Shown one piece after another: positions 34,670-45,980 of a stretch of DNA of 64,000 nt. The first letter of the stretch is position 1; every line of letters starts with the position of its first letter. Source of the DNA: Taxillus chinensis (taxonomy: Eukaryota > Streptophyta > Magnoliopsida > Santalales > Loranthaceae); assembly GCA_023512835.1 (NCBI GenBank), contig CM042086.1, positions 4,689,799 to 4,753,798 on the forward strand, read 5' to 3'. A program made the translations under genes and the position numbers. The notes under the pieces are model-generated. The model did not search any database. It saw nothing but the letters and a program-made list of their open reading frames with translations, and was not told the DNA's origin.

Positions 34670-36420
34670 ATTTCTCATACTATTTGTTCGGTTTTGATTG
34701 ATACCTGGTGCTACCCATTCTTTTATTTCGTATGCTACGGTGGTTGGATTAGAGTTAGACCAGGAGACAAGAGTCGAGTCTCGATGGTTGCTTCACCTTT
34801 GGGTGGAATTGTGATACTTGAGAGTATCTCGTCGTGCTTGTCAGGTAACACTTGGGGGTGTTAACCTGTTGTGTGATTTGTATATCATGGAGTTAGATGA
34901 TTTCGATGTTATCCTGGGTATGGACTGGTTGGTCTCCATGGAGGCCAAGATTGATTGTTTTCGACGGCGTGTGACGTTCCTCACACCAGGGGGCACGCGG
35001 GGTGTCTTTGTGGGTGAGTGGACTGAGGAGGCATGCAGGTTGGGACCATTGAGGCATGGGTGGGGTGATGTGACCCACCAGTTAGCCAGCTTGACGTTGG
35101 TTGACAGGAGGAGAGAGGGGAAGGCTGTTTTGCCACCCATTGTAGATCAGTTCCCGGATGTGTTTCCCGAGGACTTGGTCAGTTTACCACCCGTGAGGGA
35201 GGTAGAGTTTTCGATCGAGTTGTTGCCAGGGACAACACCGATCAGGTTAGCGGCCTACAGGATGGCACCGACAGAGCTTAGAGAGCTCAAGAGACAGATA
35301 GATGACCTATTGGCGCGAGGCTTTATCAGGCGGAGTAGCTCACCGTGGGGTGCTCCAGTGTTGTTCGCCAAGAAGGCGGATGGTTCACTTCGGCTGTGTA
35401 TAGACTACCGGAAGCTGAACCAGGTGACTATGAAGAACAGGTATCCATTGCCGAGGATCGATGACCTGTTCGATCAGTTTCGAGGTGCGAGATGGTTTTC
35501 CAAGATAGACTTGAGATCTGGATACCATCAGTTGAGGGTTAGGGAGGCGGATATCCCTAAGACCGCATTTAGTTGTCGCTATGGGCATTATGAGTGGCTT
35601 GTGATGCCGTTTGGGCTCACGAATGCTCCAAGCAGTGTTTATGGGATTGATGAACCAGGTGTTTGCTCCATATTTAGATATGTTCGTTGTGGTGTTCATT
35701 GACGATATTTTGGTCTATTCAGCGACCAAGAGGGAGCATGAGGAGCATTTGCAGGTTGTGTTGCAGACCTTGCGGGAGCATCGGTTGTACGCGAAATTCA
35801 CAAAATGTGACTTCTGGTTGCAACAGGTGCACTTCTTGGGGCATGTGGTATCTTCGGAGGGTATCACAGTGGATCCTGAGAAGATTGAGGCAGTCATGTC
35901 GTGGAAGAGGCCCACGAATGTGTTTGAGATTCGTAGCTTCCTTGGTTTGGCAGGCTATTATCGGAGGTTCGTGGAGGATTTTTCCCGGTTGGCAGCTCCT
36001 ATGACACACTTGACTAGGAAGGGAGTTCCTTTCATTTGGTCTGATACGTGTGAGAGTGCTTTCATGGAGCTGAAGGCACGATTGACCTTAGCACCTATCT
36101 TGATTCTTCCACAGGAGGGTGTGCCTTTCGAGGTGTATTGTGATGCTTCCAGGGTGGGACTTGGTTGTGTGTTGATGCAGACTCGGCGGGGTGATTGCTT
36201 ATGGGTCTAGGCGGTTGAGACCACATGAGCAGAGCTATCCCACGCATGATTTGGAGTTAGGCTGCAGTGATCTTTGCACTTAAGAGCTGGCAGCATTATC
36301 TCCTTGGGGAGAAGTTTGTGGTGTATACGGACCACAAGAGCTTGCAGTATATCTTCTCTCAGCGAGACCTGAACCTTAGACAGAGGCGGTGGGTGGAGTA
36401 CCTGCAATAGTTTCAGTTTG
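34670..36420 (+). pseudogene. Gypsy protease, reverse transcriptase and RNase H, broken
   Basis: Protease: the expected aspartate motif is present as LIDT near 34695 but an extra base in ctgg context (34701-34710) shifts the frame. RT: 34818-35640 is open ([41 protein letters not shown]), shifts at 35628-35635, and continues at 35640-36190 (FIDDILVYS active site near 35690-35715, [11 protein letters not shown]). RNase H shifts near 36190 and 36256, and has a stop in the sequence ctgcaatag near 36405. All breaks are small. Confidence 0.9.
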
Positions 36421-36422
36421 AT

Positions 36423-38036
36423 ATGATGTATACCCCTGGGAAGGGTAATGTGGTGGCAGATGCTCTGAGTAGGAAGAGCAGGGCCGTGGTGGCCCATTGT
36501 GCCATTAAGGAATGGGAGATGATGGGTCAGTTGGCAGCGATGAGGTTGCAGATGGTGACTAGCGAGGGGCGAGGGACCCTCAGTGTTGTTGTAGCAGTCC
36601 CAGAGATGCAGCACAGGATCATAGAGGATCAGCTGGGGGACGTTGATTGTGAGGTCATCAGGGACAGGATTCAGACTGGGCAAGCACCTTCTGATTGGAC
36701 TGAGGATGCAGAGCATGTGCTGCGGTATAGGGGTAGATTGATAGTTCCCACTTCTCTTCAGGAGGAGGTTCTTCGGGAATTTCACCAGTCGAGGTTAGCT
36801 GTACATCCTGGTGGGACCAAGATGTACCATGCTGTGAGAAGGCAGTTTTGATGGCCAGGCCTGAAGAAGGCCGTTGCTGATTTTGTGAGGAGGTGTTTGA
36901 CCTGTCAGCAGGTCAAGCAGAACCTGAGATCAGCTGGTGAGTTGCAGTCTTTGCCAGTGCCAGAGTGGAAATGGGACCACGTGACCATGGATTTTGTCAC
37001 TGGACTTCCTCGTTCCAGGGGACACGACACTATATGGGTTATTGTGGACCGATTGACCAAATCGGCGCATTTTATTCCGATTCGAGAGACAGACCCAGTG
37101 AGGACTTTGGGACAGAGGTATATTGATGTTATTGTGCGGTTGCATGGAGTCCCATTATCTATTGTATCTGATCGGGATGCGAGGTTCACCTCTCAGTTTT
37201 GGAGACAGTTGCAGCGAGCTTTGGGCACTAGGGTGAACCTCAGTACAGCCTTTCATCCGCAGACGGATGGCCAGTCTGAGCGGACGATTCAGACGCTCGA
37301 GGATATGTTGCGTGCCTGTGTCCTAGATTTTGGAGGTTGTTGGGAGACTCACCTTCCTTTGGTGGAGTTCTCTTACAACAACAGTTATCAGGCCACGATT
37401 GGGATGGCTCCGTATGAGGCGCTGTATGGGCGGCCTTGTAGATCACCCTTGTGTTGGGCACAGACGGGAGAGACAGCAGTTCTTGGTCCCGATATGGTTC
37501 GAGAAACCACGGAGATAGTGCAGTTGATTAGACAGCGTATGCTGACAGCACAGAGTAGGCAGAAGTCCTACGCGGACCAGAGGCATCGACCCTTGCAGTT
37601 TGAGGTGGGTGACCGTGTATTTTTGCGGGTTTCGCCGCGTCGAGGGCATCGGAGGTTTGGTCGTGGATCCAAACTCTCCCCTCGTTTTGTGGGGCCGTTT
37701 GAGATTGTTGCCACCGTGGGCGCAGTGGCTTATCGGTTAGCTTTGCCACCGGAGTTAGCGCGGGTACATGATGTGTTTCATGTGTCTCAGTTGAGACGGT
37801 ATCACCCAGATCCTTCTCATGTGCTGGACTATCGCGAGATAGACTTGGCTGATGATGGTGCCATTGTTGAGATGCCGGCACAGATTTTGGAGAGGCGGGA
37901 CCAGGTCTTGCGAGGCAAGACGATCCCACTAGTTCGGGTGTTATGGCGACACCGAGGCATGGAGGAGCAAACTTGGGAGAAAGAGAGCCAGATGCGGATT
38001 CTTCATCCTGAGTTGTTCGAGGATGATCAGTCCTGA
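36423..38036 (+). pseudogene. Gypsy integrase with chromodomain-like C terminus
   Basis: 36423-36848 reads from the end of RNase H (GNVVADALSRKS) into the histidine part of the integrase zinc domain (HQSRLAVHPGGTKMYH). A TGA at 36849-36851 replaces an expected tryptophan before WPGLKK. 36885-38036 is open: the cysteine pair CLTCQQVK, core aspartates in MDFVTGLP and SDRDARFTS, glutamate in GQSERTIQ, then a C-terminal domain with [12 protein letters not shown] and HPELF. With a single stop it is the best preserved part of the element. Confidence 0.9.
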
Positions 38037-38308
38037 GGTGGGGAGGATTTGAGGACCTTCCCTGAGGTATGAGTTATGTTTTTTATGCATTTGTTTTGCA
38101 TATGTTGTTTGAGATGTGGTTTAGCTCGTTATTGTTGGATCTTGTGCCCAATGTGGGTTCTGTTTGGCTTTGTTGTGCATTGCCTTGCACATGTGTGATC
38201 GGTGATCATGCTTTATGTTTTGTTGTTGGGACATTGAGCCTGAATTTTGCTATGTCCTTCGGGCATGTGTTTTATTTTCGAGGACGAAAAGTCCTAAGGT
38301 GGGGAGGA

Positions 38309-40533
38309 TGTAAAGACTCGTATTTGGGCAGTCTTGAGAGATAGTCATTCTATGGGAATGTAACTATCAGGACGGTAGTGTAGCCGTCAATGTGAGCATT
38401 TTGACTGTACTTGGGCCCGATTCCGAGTTGGGGCCCCGTTTGACCCGATTGTTGACTTTTCGGGGTCTATTGGTTGACTTTGCGTTTGAGCGGTCATTTG
38501 GGTGTACTAATATCTGTGTAGTATTGTGCTCGTCATTTCGAGCATTTTGACTGTAGTTTGACTCAATTTGGAGTTCGGGACCTTGGAGGTTAATTATTGA
38601 CTGGGTCAATGGTTGACTAGGTCTGTTGACTGGCAAAAAATATAAATAGGGGAAAGAGAGCTTCCACGTTACGTTTCAGCGTTTCACGTTTTTGCGTTGG
38701 AGAGCTTAGAGAGAGAAAGAGAGAAGGAAGCTTGGAGCCTTCGATTTGGGGCGTTTTGAGCTCGTTCAAGCATCAAGAATCATTCCAGGTAGGTGTTCCA
38801 TTGATTCTTCACCCTTTTCTTGTCTGTTTTTTTGGATTAACATGTAAGAATTTGATGAAATCATGCAAATTCGTGTTGAACCCTAGAATTTGGGGAAAAA
38901 CCAATTTTGGGTTGAATCTTGTATTTAAATGCGTTCGAGGGGTAAGACGTGATTTAAAACCTAATATATAGTATTAGGTATGAGTTTTATGAGATTCCGT
39001 GTTGAATCCAGGCGAGAAACAGTGAAAAACGATGATGAATAGTAATCGTCGTGAACTGGGTAGAGAACGACCGATGAGATCGACTGAAATTGAAAATTTC
39101 GAATGTGCGATTTCGAAGGTTCGAAGGTAGGTTCGATGTAGTGTAATTTCGAGTGTCGAATGTGCAATTTTCGAGTATCGTTTCGAAGGTTCGAAGGGAG
39201 TTTCAAGGCGTTCATGGGTACTTCGAAGGTAGTTTTCGAATGTAGTTCGAGTGTAGGTTCGAGAGTCGAAGGCGGTCCGAAAAGAGATTCGAAAATACGG
39301 ATTCGAAATACAAGAAAGGCAGATTCGAAAATGTAGTTTCACCGGGCATTCGAAATACGGTTTGACTGGACCTATTTACACCGTAACCTATACCCATCTA
39401 CACATGTATTTATACTTAAGTTACTATGTAAATAACGAAATACCCCCCCATTTGGATTCAAAGAAAAATACTAGAAAAATTAATTCCCACTATTTCAAAA
39501 TGTGAAAATTTGGTTTTAGTGTAAAATCTCGGAAAAACCTAAAAGTTCGTAGTGGTGAATTTTTGGAAAGTGGGGTTAGACATCTCGAAAAAATCCCCAA
39601 AAATCAGATTATCTTATTTATGCTATGGGAACCCAATGCCGGGACTTTTAATTTCAAGAAAATAGTCGCTATGGGTACTTCCTTCATAAATCAAGGGTTG
39701 AGGATTTACTTGTGAAGACCGGCTACAATTCTAAAGGAAATGTTGAGAATGACATGCCATACTAATGTTAGTATGTTGATTGGAGGTATTGGGGCATGGA
39801 CTCCGTGACTTGTTTGGGTTCTCACCGTGATGCACCGATGGTGCTATGTGGTTGACGTGGCGGGCATATGAACCGATGGCAGGCCTGTGTGGCGACCGTG
39901 GCCGGGCATATTGCGTTGTGGACAGGCTAAGGCCTGAGTTGAGCCGTCGAGCTCGTGGAGCTAGGGCCGAGTGCCCCGAGTGGGGATCCCATGGAGGATC
40001 GTGGACAAGTTGTCCTGATATTTGTTGCGGGCGAGTCTGATGTTTGTGCACACTACACGGTGCACGAGTACACCGAGCATATAGTATAGACTTATATGTG
40101 TTGCATGATGTGGAGTGTTAGGGTCACCTACTGAGCTTGCCGCTCACCCCTACTTGTTGTTTACCCTTTTCAGGTGTGACCCGAGACTAGTGGAGGACTT
40201 TCTTCCAGGAGGACGCCCACTACTCTGATGTATGATCTGATTATATTCCGTATTGTTTTATGTGATATCCCGGACATGGATCCGTGGACGGTTGTATTTG
40301 CATACCGTATGATGTGATGTCTGTATGACTGTTTGACTCTTTGTATGCATGATGATATATGGGAAAGTACGGGATTACCCTTGGTGTATGACCGTACGGG
40401 GTTTGCATATTTGAGACAGCACCCGCGGTGTAGTCTCTATTGGTGCTAGTCACCAACCCCTTGACCTTTCGGGTGCGGGCAAGGGGAAGTCATGTACCCG
40501 GTTCCGGGTTCCCTGGAATTCGGGGGCGTGACA
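38309..40533 (+). repeat. Gypsy 3' LTR
   Basis: 2225-bp LTR. Compared with the 5' LTR, many CAG and CTG trinucleotides read as CGG, CCG, CG or TCG here; see the finding on this. Confidence 0.94.
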
Positions 40534-42600
40534 GCTTACCTCATCAACCGTGGACCATCAACACCTCTAGAGTTCAAAATACCGGAAGAAGTTTGGACAA
40601 GAAAAGAGGTTAGACTTTCACATTTGAAAGTATTTGGTTGTGTCTCTTTTGTGCATATTAGTGATAATGCTAGAAGTAAACTTGATGCTAAATCACTTAA
40701 ATGCACATTTGTTGGTTATGATGGTGATGAATTTGGTTATAGATGTTGGGATAACCAAAATAAGAAAATCATTAGAAGTAGAGATGTTGTATTTAATGAA
40801 AAGGTCCTGTATAAAGATAGAGACACGACCGAATCCGCTTGTCAAGTGGATCATGAGCCTGTTTACTTTGAGCCCAATGATGTCCCAGATAGTGCAGCTA
40901 TCAAAACAGGTCAGAAACCTCAAATGGAGGAAGTTACAGGACAAGCCAGTGAAGAGCCACAGGATCAAGTTCCTACATTGAGGAGATCTAGTCGACCGCA
41001 TGTACCAAATAGGAAGTGCTTAAATTATTTGCTGCTAACAGATGGAGGAGAGCCTGAATGCTATCATGAAGCATGTCAGGTAGAGGATGCGAGCAAGTGG
41101 GAGCTTGCAATGGAAGATGAAATGAAGTCTCTTATATCCAACCAGACTTGGGCATTAGCAAAGCTACCAGCCGGCAAGAAAGCTTTGCAAAACAAATGGG
41201 TGTACCGAGTCAAGGAGGAGCATGATGGCTCCAAGCGATATAAAGCAAGACTGGTGGTTAAAGGCTTCCAGCAGAAGGAAGGTATTGACTACACTGAAAT
41301 ATTTTCTCCAGTTCTTAAACTAACTACCATTCGGTTAGTTTTGAGCATTGTAGCAGCAAAAGATCTACATCTAGAGCAATTAGATGTAAAGACGGCTTTT
41401 CTCCATGGAGACTTGGAGGAAGAGATATACATGCAGCAACCAGAAAGATTCACAAATGAGGGCAATGAAGATCTGGTATGCAGGTTGACCAAAAGCTTGT
41501 ATGGTTTAAAACAAACACCCCGACAGTGGTACAAGAAATTTGATGGTTTCATGCAAGATAATGGCTATTTGAGATGCAATGCTGACCACTGCTGTTACTT
41601 CAAGAAGGTTGATTCCAGTTTTATTATCTTGCTACTTTATGTTGATGACATGTTAATAGCAGGAGCAAATTTAGATGAAATCAACAAGTTGAAAAAGCAG
41701 TTGTCCAGTGAATTCGAGATGAAGGACTTGGGTGCAGCAAAGCAGATACTTGGAATGAGGATTAGCAGAGATAGACAGCAAGGTATCTTACAATTATCTC
41801 AAGCGGAATATATTTGTAAGATATTACAAAGGTTTAGCATGAGTGATGCCAAACCAGTGAGAACACCTCTTGCTAATCATTTCAAGTTGTCAAAGGAGCA
41901 ATGTCCAAAGACAGATGAAGAGAAGGACTACATGGCTAAGGTTCCATATGCCTCAGCCATTGGAAGCTTGATGTATGCCATGGTGTGCACGAGACCAGAT
42001 ATTGCTCATGCAGTGGGAGCAGTGAGCAGATTTATGTCTAATCCAGGAAAGCAGCATTGGGAAGCAGTAAAATGGATACTTAGATACCTGCGATGTACTA
42101 CTAACAAATATCTATGTTTCAGAAAAGGTGATCTAAAGTTGCAAGGCTATGTTGATGCTAATTTCGTTGGAGAAATAGACCACAGGAGGAGCACTACGGG
42201 ATATGTGTTCACGTTGGGGACTACAGCAGTGAGCTGGAATTCTCAGTTGCAGAAAATTGTGGCTCTATCTACAACTGAGGCAGAGTATGTTGCAGTGACA
42301 GAAGCCAGCAAGGAGTTTATTTGGTTACAAGGATTATTAGCAGAAATGGGTTTCAAGCAAGAGATGGATGTATTGCATAGTGACAGTCAAAGTGCAATAC
42401 ACTTGGCCAAGAATTCAGCATTTCATTCAAGGGCCAAGCATATTGGACTTCGTTATCATTTCATTCGATCACTGTTGGAGGATGAAATGTTGACACTTGT
42501 AAAGATACAAGGGAGCAAGAACCCAGCTGATATGTTAACCAAACCAGTCACTACAGACAAATTAGAGTTGTGCGCAACTCTAATTAGTCTCCAAGAATAG
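40534..42600 (+). CDS. Copia integrase end, reverse transcriptase and RNase H, open
   Basis: After the gypsy element the integrase frame resumes (YLINRGPSTPLEF) and remains open to the stop at 42598-42600, about 688 codons. It covers the integrase C-terminal region (SKLDAKSLKCTFVGY), the RT (QNKWVYRVKEE, QLDVKTAFLHGDLEEEIYM, LLLYVDDMLIAG with the YVDD active site near 41638) and RNase H ([34 protein letters not shown], ending MLTKPV). No start codon of its own is expected, because it is part of a polyprotein. This half looks undamaged, unlike the gag and protease half. Confidence 0.9.
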   Translation, partial: AYLINRGPSTPLEFKIPEEVWTRKEVRLSHLKVFGCVSFVHISDNARSKLDAKSLKCTFVGYDGDEFGYRCWDNQNKKIIRSRDVVFNEKVLYKDRDTTESACQVDHEPVYFEPNDVPDSAAIKTGQKPQMEEVTGQASEEPQDQVPTLRRSSRPHVPNRKCLNYLLLTDGGEPECYHEACQVEDASKWELAMEDEMKSLISNQTWALAKLPAGKKALQNKWVYRVKEEHDGSKRYKARLVVKGFQQKEGIDYTEIFSPVLKLTTIRLVLSIVAAKDLHLEQLDVKTAFLHGDLEEEIYMQQPERFTNEGNEDLVCRLTKSLYGLKQTPRQWYKKFDGFMQDNGYLRCNADHCCYFKKVDSSFIILLLYVDDMLIAGANLDEINKLKKQLSSEFEMKDLGAAKQILGMRISRDRQQGILQLSQAEYICKILQRFSMSDAKPVRTPLANHFKLSKEQCPKTDEEKDYMAKVPYASAIGSLMYAMVCTRPDIAHAVGAVSRFMSNPGKQHWEAVKWILRYLRCTTNKYLCFRKGDLKLQGYVDANFVGEIDHRRSTTGYVFTLGTTAVSWNSQLQKIVALSTTEAEYVAVTEASKEFIWLQGLLAEMGFKQEMDVLHSDSQSAIHLAKNSAFHSRAKHIGLRYHFIRSLLEDEMLTLVKIQGSKNPADMLTKPVTTDKLELCATLISLQE

Positions 42601-42663
42601 TTGCATTGGAAAGAGCTACCATATGTGTGAAGACAGATTAAAATCAGTCTTCAAGTGGGAGAT

Positions 42664-43105
42664 TGTCGAATGTTGCGGCTGGACGGTTTGACAAAAGAAA
42701 GAAAGAAAGAAAAAGAAGAAGTAAGAAAAAAGGTTACGCAAACCTTTTTTCAACAACGGTGTGCCAAACGCGGAGAAGAACGCGGTACCTGCAGCCTATA
42801 AATAGGCACTCCCATGGCAGTGTAATTGGATCCCAGCAGCAAGTCCCAAATTCGGGAGAGAGAGAGAAAAAGAGAGAGAGAAAAGAAATAGAGAGAGGAG
42901 AAAAATAGAGAGAGAGAGAATTATCAATTTGATAATTTCTCGGGTGTATTTGGGTATTGGGATCGAGTGTTTGTAAACACAGTGTATTTTTCTCCCCATA
43001 GTGAAAATACTGCAGTAGCTCCGTGGACGTAGGGAATTTCCCGAACCACGTAAAATTCTCGGTGTGCCATTTTATTTCCTCCTATTTTCGTATTTCCTCC
43101 CAACA
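42664..43105 (+). repeat. Copia 3' LTR
   Basis: 442-bp LTR directly after the polypurine tract caagtgggagat; starts tgtcgaatgttgcgg and ends ccaaca, next to the target duplication TGCTC. Confidence 0.93.
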
Positions 43106-43110
43106 TGCTC

Positions 43111-44977
43111 GAGGCGAGACTTGAGCAAGCATCCAGCAAGCCCCAAGTAGGCATCGAGTAGGGGCTCAAGCAAGTATCGATCATCTCCCTCATGCTCAGA
43201 TATACGGGTTTCTGGGTTCCATCGACTGTAATTTCTGACGAAAACTTTAAAGGGCCATAACTTTGCGTACAATAGTCCAATTTAGGCTTTTTTTTTATTT
43301 GTAGGTATCGACGAGAGCTACAGCGCCAAAATTCCCGTGTTGTATTTTCCGCTCTTCGATTTTCAAAAAAAGCCCTCTATCGCCTCCAAAATCTGATTGC
43401 ATGCCATATTTCTACCTCTTCCCGTCCAGATTCATAACTCAAAGCTTCTCCCTCCCTCCCCTGCTCTCTTTCTCTCTATCTTAGATTTGGTGGTTGCGCG
43501 TTAAATTTTAAGTATTTTTGCTAACATGACAATTGACACGTCAGCTAGTTGCGCGGCAAGAACACATCTGCGGTTGCAAATAGCATTTTCCCCAAAAAAT
43601 TACCAATACCAGTGATTATGGAAGCATCATTTCTAATTTTGGCCAGAGAACAGAAGCATCATGTTCATTAGCAAAATTATGAAAGTTACTCATGTCGATC
43701 CACTGCCTGATTTGAGCTACACATTTCTTGTTGAGCATGACCCACTCCATATGGACTAGCAGAGTACCAGTAGACATTTTCTCACAGGATTTACTGCTTT
43801 TTAAAAGATTCCTCCGCTTGCACCGCCATGGGCTTAGTGGTCTCCATTATTAGTTTCCAAATCTTTAATATATAAAATATCCTTCATTTTGGATTTCCAT
43901 ATAGCATAATTGAAAGTCTTATGCTGAATTATGTTACTAGTATTTTTCTCCATTTAACACAGTAAAATTTTTGAAAAACTGACCGTACAGATTATGATTA
44001 CCTTCTCTAACTTTTGCATTCGTACGCAGTATTATAACTTACTTTATTATGGCGAAGTTAATATTTGTTTAACATTTACTATCGTTTTTTTAAATCTGCA
44101 GAGGTTAAATACAGATTGGGCAATTGAAAGACCTTAAATGCAGGGTTACTTGCACAACAAAATGTTGCCAGCAAAGGAAAACTGTCATTTTCGAGTGGTT
44201 AAAGAAAGCTAAGCTTAATGAATTCACACCCTGTTGGCCCGGTTTTAAATTAATTCTTAGTCCAATCTTTGTCCATCAAAATCTCCATCAAGCGTCGTTG
44301 GGGTCGAGGGAGATGGCAGCGGCTAGTGGACGGCAGCGGCTTGCTGGTGCACAGGGGTGACTTGCTGGTGCACGAAATCCCACCCTAATCTCTGTTTTCG
44401 CGTTAGGGAAAAAGGTGGGAGAGCTATCTGTTTTGGCGTTGCTAGAAAATCGATACGGTATGGTGCGTTGTACCTTTTTTATCGAAGATCTACAACATGA
44501 GAGAGGATCCCAATATTTTGGCGCAATAAAGTGAAGAGAATCGACGCAAAGCGGAAAAAAATGAGGGATGTTCATCACATTTTCCATAACACACCTTCTT
44601 TTAAAAAATTATTTATAAATAATAATTTAATATTATAGAAAATTTATACCTTTCCATCAACACACTCACCCAATAAAAAGTCTCTTTCGTCACTGGTGTT
44701 TTCTGCTTCCACCCTGCGACCTTCCCCTCCCCTTGCCTTCTGCGACGCCCATGATATTCACAAATATGACGAATTGATATGAATCGAGTAATCCCATATG
44801 AGTTGTACTCACACCCACTATAGTGAAATGTTTGAATTGTATAAGTGTCTCATAGTTTTCTCCCTAATTGAGTTATCATGTACAAAATTTCTATGTTCTT
44901 ACATTTTTGTTATTCAACTTATTCTCCATTTTATTTTCACTGTAAATGTATATACATATATATATATAGCTTGTCTG

Positions 44978-45009
<32 letters not shown>

Positions 45010-45253
45010 TGGGGCTACACAATTTCAAGGATGTTGATCACATCAATCTTCATCGAGTGAGGTGGTATTTCCTTGCTAAATTTTTTCAAGGGTAAAGTTG
45101 GTTGGTTAAATTTAATCGGAAGTTGGACAAGTCAAGTCAACTGATTTCCGTCCAAACGGGGTCACGGCCCCCCACCCCCCCCCCCCCCCCTTTTGTTTTT
45201 CTTTTTATTTTGCCATTTGTCATGACCCCAACAATAATTTGTTTACACCGTGT
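43111..45253. other. Intergenic, no supported gene
   Basis: 43111-43180 continues the CTCGAG-rich repeat. The rest is spacer with a TA microsatellite (44979-45006), a C homopolymer region (45170-45190) and, from 45006, the upstream segment shared with 1-300. Reading frames at 44124-44360 and 44288-44587 have no recognisable motif. Confidence 0.5.
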
Positions 45254-45542
45254 TTCAAAAAATTCAAAAACATTAAATTTGTTTAATATTACAATTCAAA
45301 AAAAAAAACAATGTTGTCATAAATTTGTTAATTTTACTTAAATTTCAATTGAGTAAATCAAAATTTGAGATAAAATTAGAAAGTGTCGAGCCAGAATATT
45401 TTCAAAATTCAAAAACATTAAATTTGTTTAATATTACAATTCCAAAAAAAAACAATGTTGTCATAAATTTGTTAATTTTACTTAAATTTCAATTGAGTAA
45501 ATCAAAATTTGAGATAAAATTAGAAAGTGTCGAGCCAGAATA
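45254..45542. repeat. Tandem duplication of about 145 bp upstream of copy 3
   Basis: The segment from 45254 to 45400 is repeated at 45401-45542 almost unchanged (both end agtgtcgagccagaatat). Only one copy is present in the related segment at 220-290. Confidence 0.85.
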
Positions 45543-45922
45543 TTTTATATATAGAAAAAAAAAAGTCACAGCAGCTTTCAGGATTAGTGACCTTAAACAA
45601 ACACAAATATTTGGCATCACCCGAAACAATAATAAATAAATAAATAAAACCTGGCGAATAAACAAACACAAGCAGGTCACCCGTCGCCATTGAGACCGAT
45701 CAAACTAACGTTTCAGCATTGAATTTGTTCCTCCAAATTCATAAAATATGTGGCATTGATTCCCATCACCCCTGCCCCACCACACAAACCAATAAATAAT
45801 ATGTGCGCCCAATTATTCATACTACTCCCTTAAGAAAAATAATATTTTTTTTCATTTTTATTTATCTTTTAAATAAAAAAGAAGTAATACTTGAAATGAA
45901 TTCAAGTGTCCTGCTCCTTCCC

Positions 45923-45929
45923 TATAAAT
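45923..45929 (+). promoter_or_regulatory. TATA box of the copy 3 pseudogene
   Basis: TATAAAT, 52-58 bp before the ATG, in a context nearly the same as the gene 2 promoter. It suggests that the rearranged gene could still be transcribed. Confidence 0.55.
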
Positions 45930-45980
45930 CTAGAGCGCACATATTATATGTACGCACATTAACAAAACATTAAACACACA

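Larger units (their letters stand above)
30583..40533 (+). mobile_element. Ty3/gypsy retrotransposon (Tekay/Del-like chromovirus type), nested
   Basis: 9951 bp with LTRs 30583-32810 (2228 bp) and 38309-40533 (2225 bp), which begin tgta and end gtgaca. The target duplication GCTTA is at 30578-30582 and 40534-40538. The primer site (tggtatcagagc) is at 32814-32825 and the polypurine tract (aaggtggggagga) at 38296-38308. The domain order protease, RT, RNase H, integrase, and the conserved C-terminal chromodomain-like region ([20 protein letters not shown]-like [11 protein letters not shown]) fit the Tekay/Del lineage, as does the LTR length. It sits inside the integrase gene of the copia element and is therefore the younger of the two. 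Confidence 0.95.
29030..43105 (+). mobile_element. Ty1/copia retrotransposon carrying a nested gypsy element
   Basis: 5' LTR 29030-29474 (445 bp) and 3' LTR 42664-43105 (442 bp) are nearly identical, apart from the mutated first base of the 5' copy. The 5-bp target duplication TGCTC is at 29025-29029 and 43106-43110. A primer site for initiator-Met tRNA (tggtatcagagc) is at 29478-29489 and a polypurine tract at 42652-42663. Removing the nested gypsy element (30583-40533) leaves an element of about 4.1 kb. Gag and the start of protease are deleted, so the copy could move only with proteins from elsewhere. LTRs of the same family occur at 11670-12106 and 51840-52273. Confidence 0.95.

Noticed and set aside
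44798..45060. Hydrophobic frames with Tyr-Ile repeats
   Set aside because: Driven by the TA microsatellite at 44979-45006.
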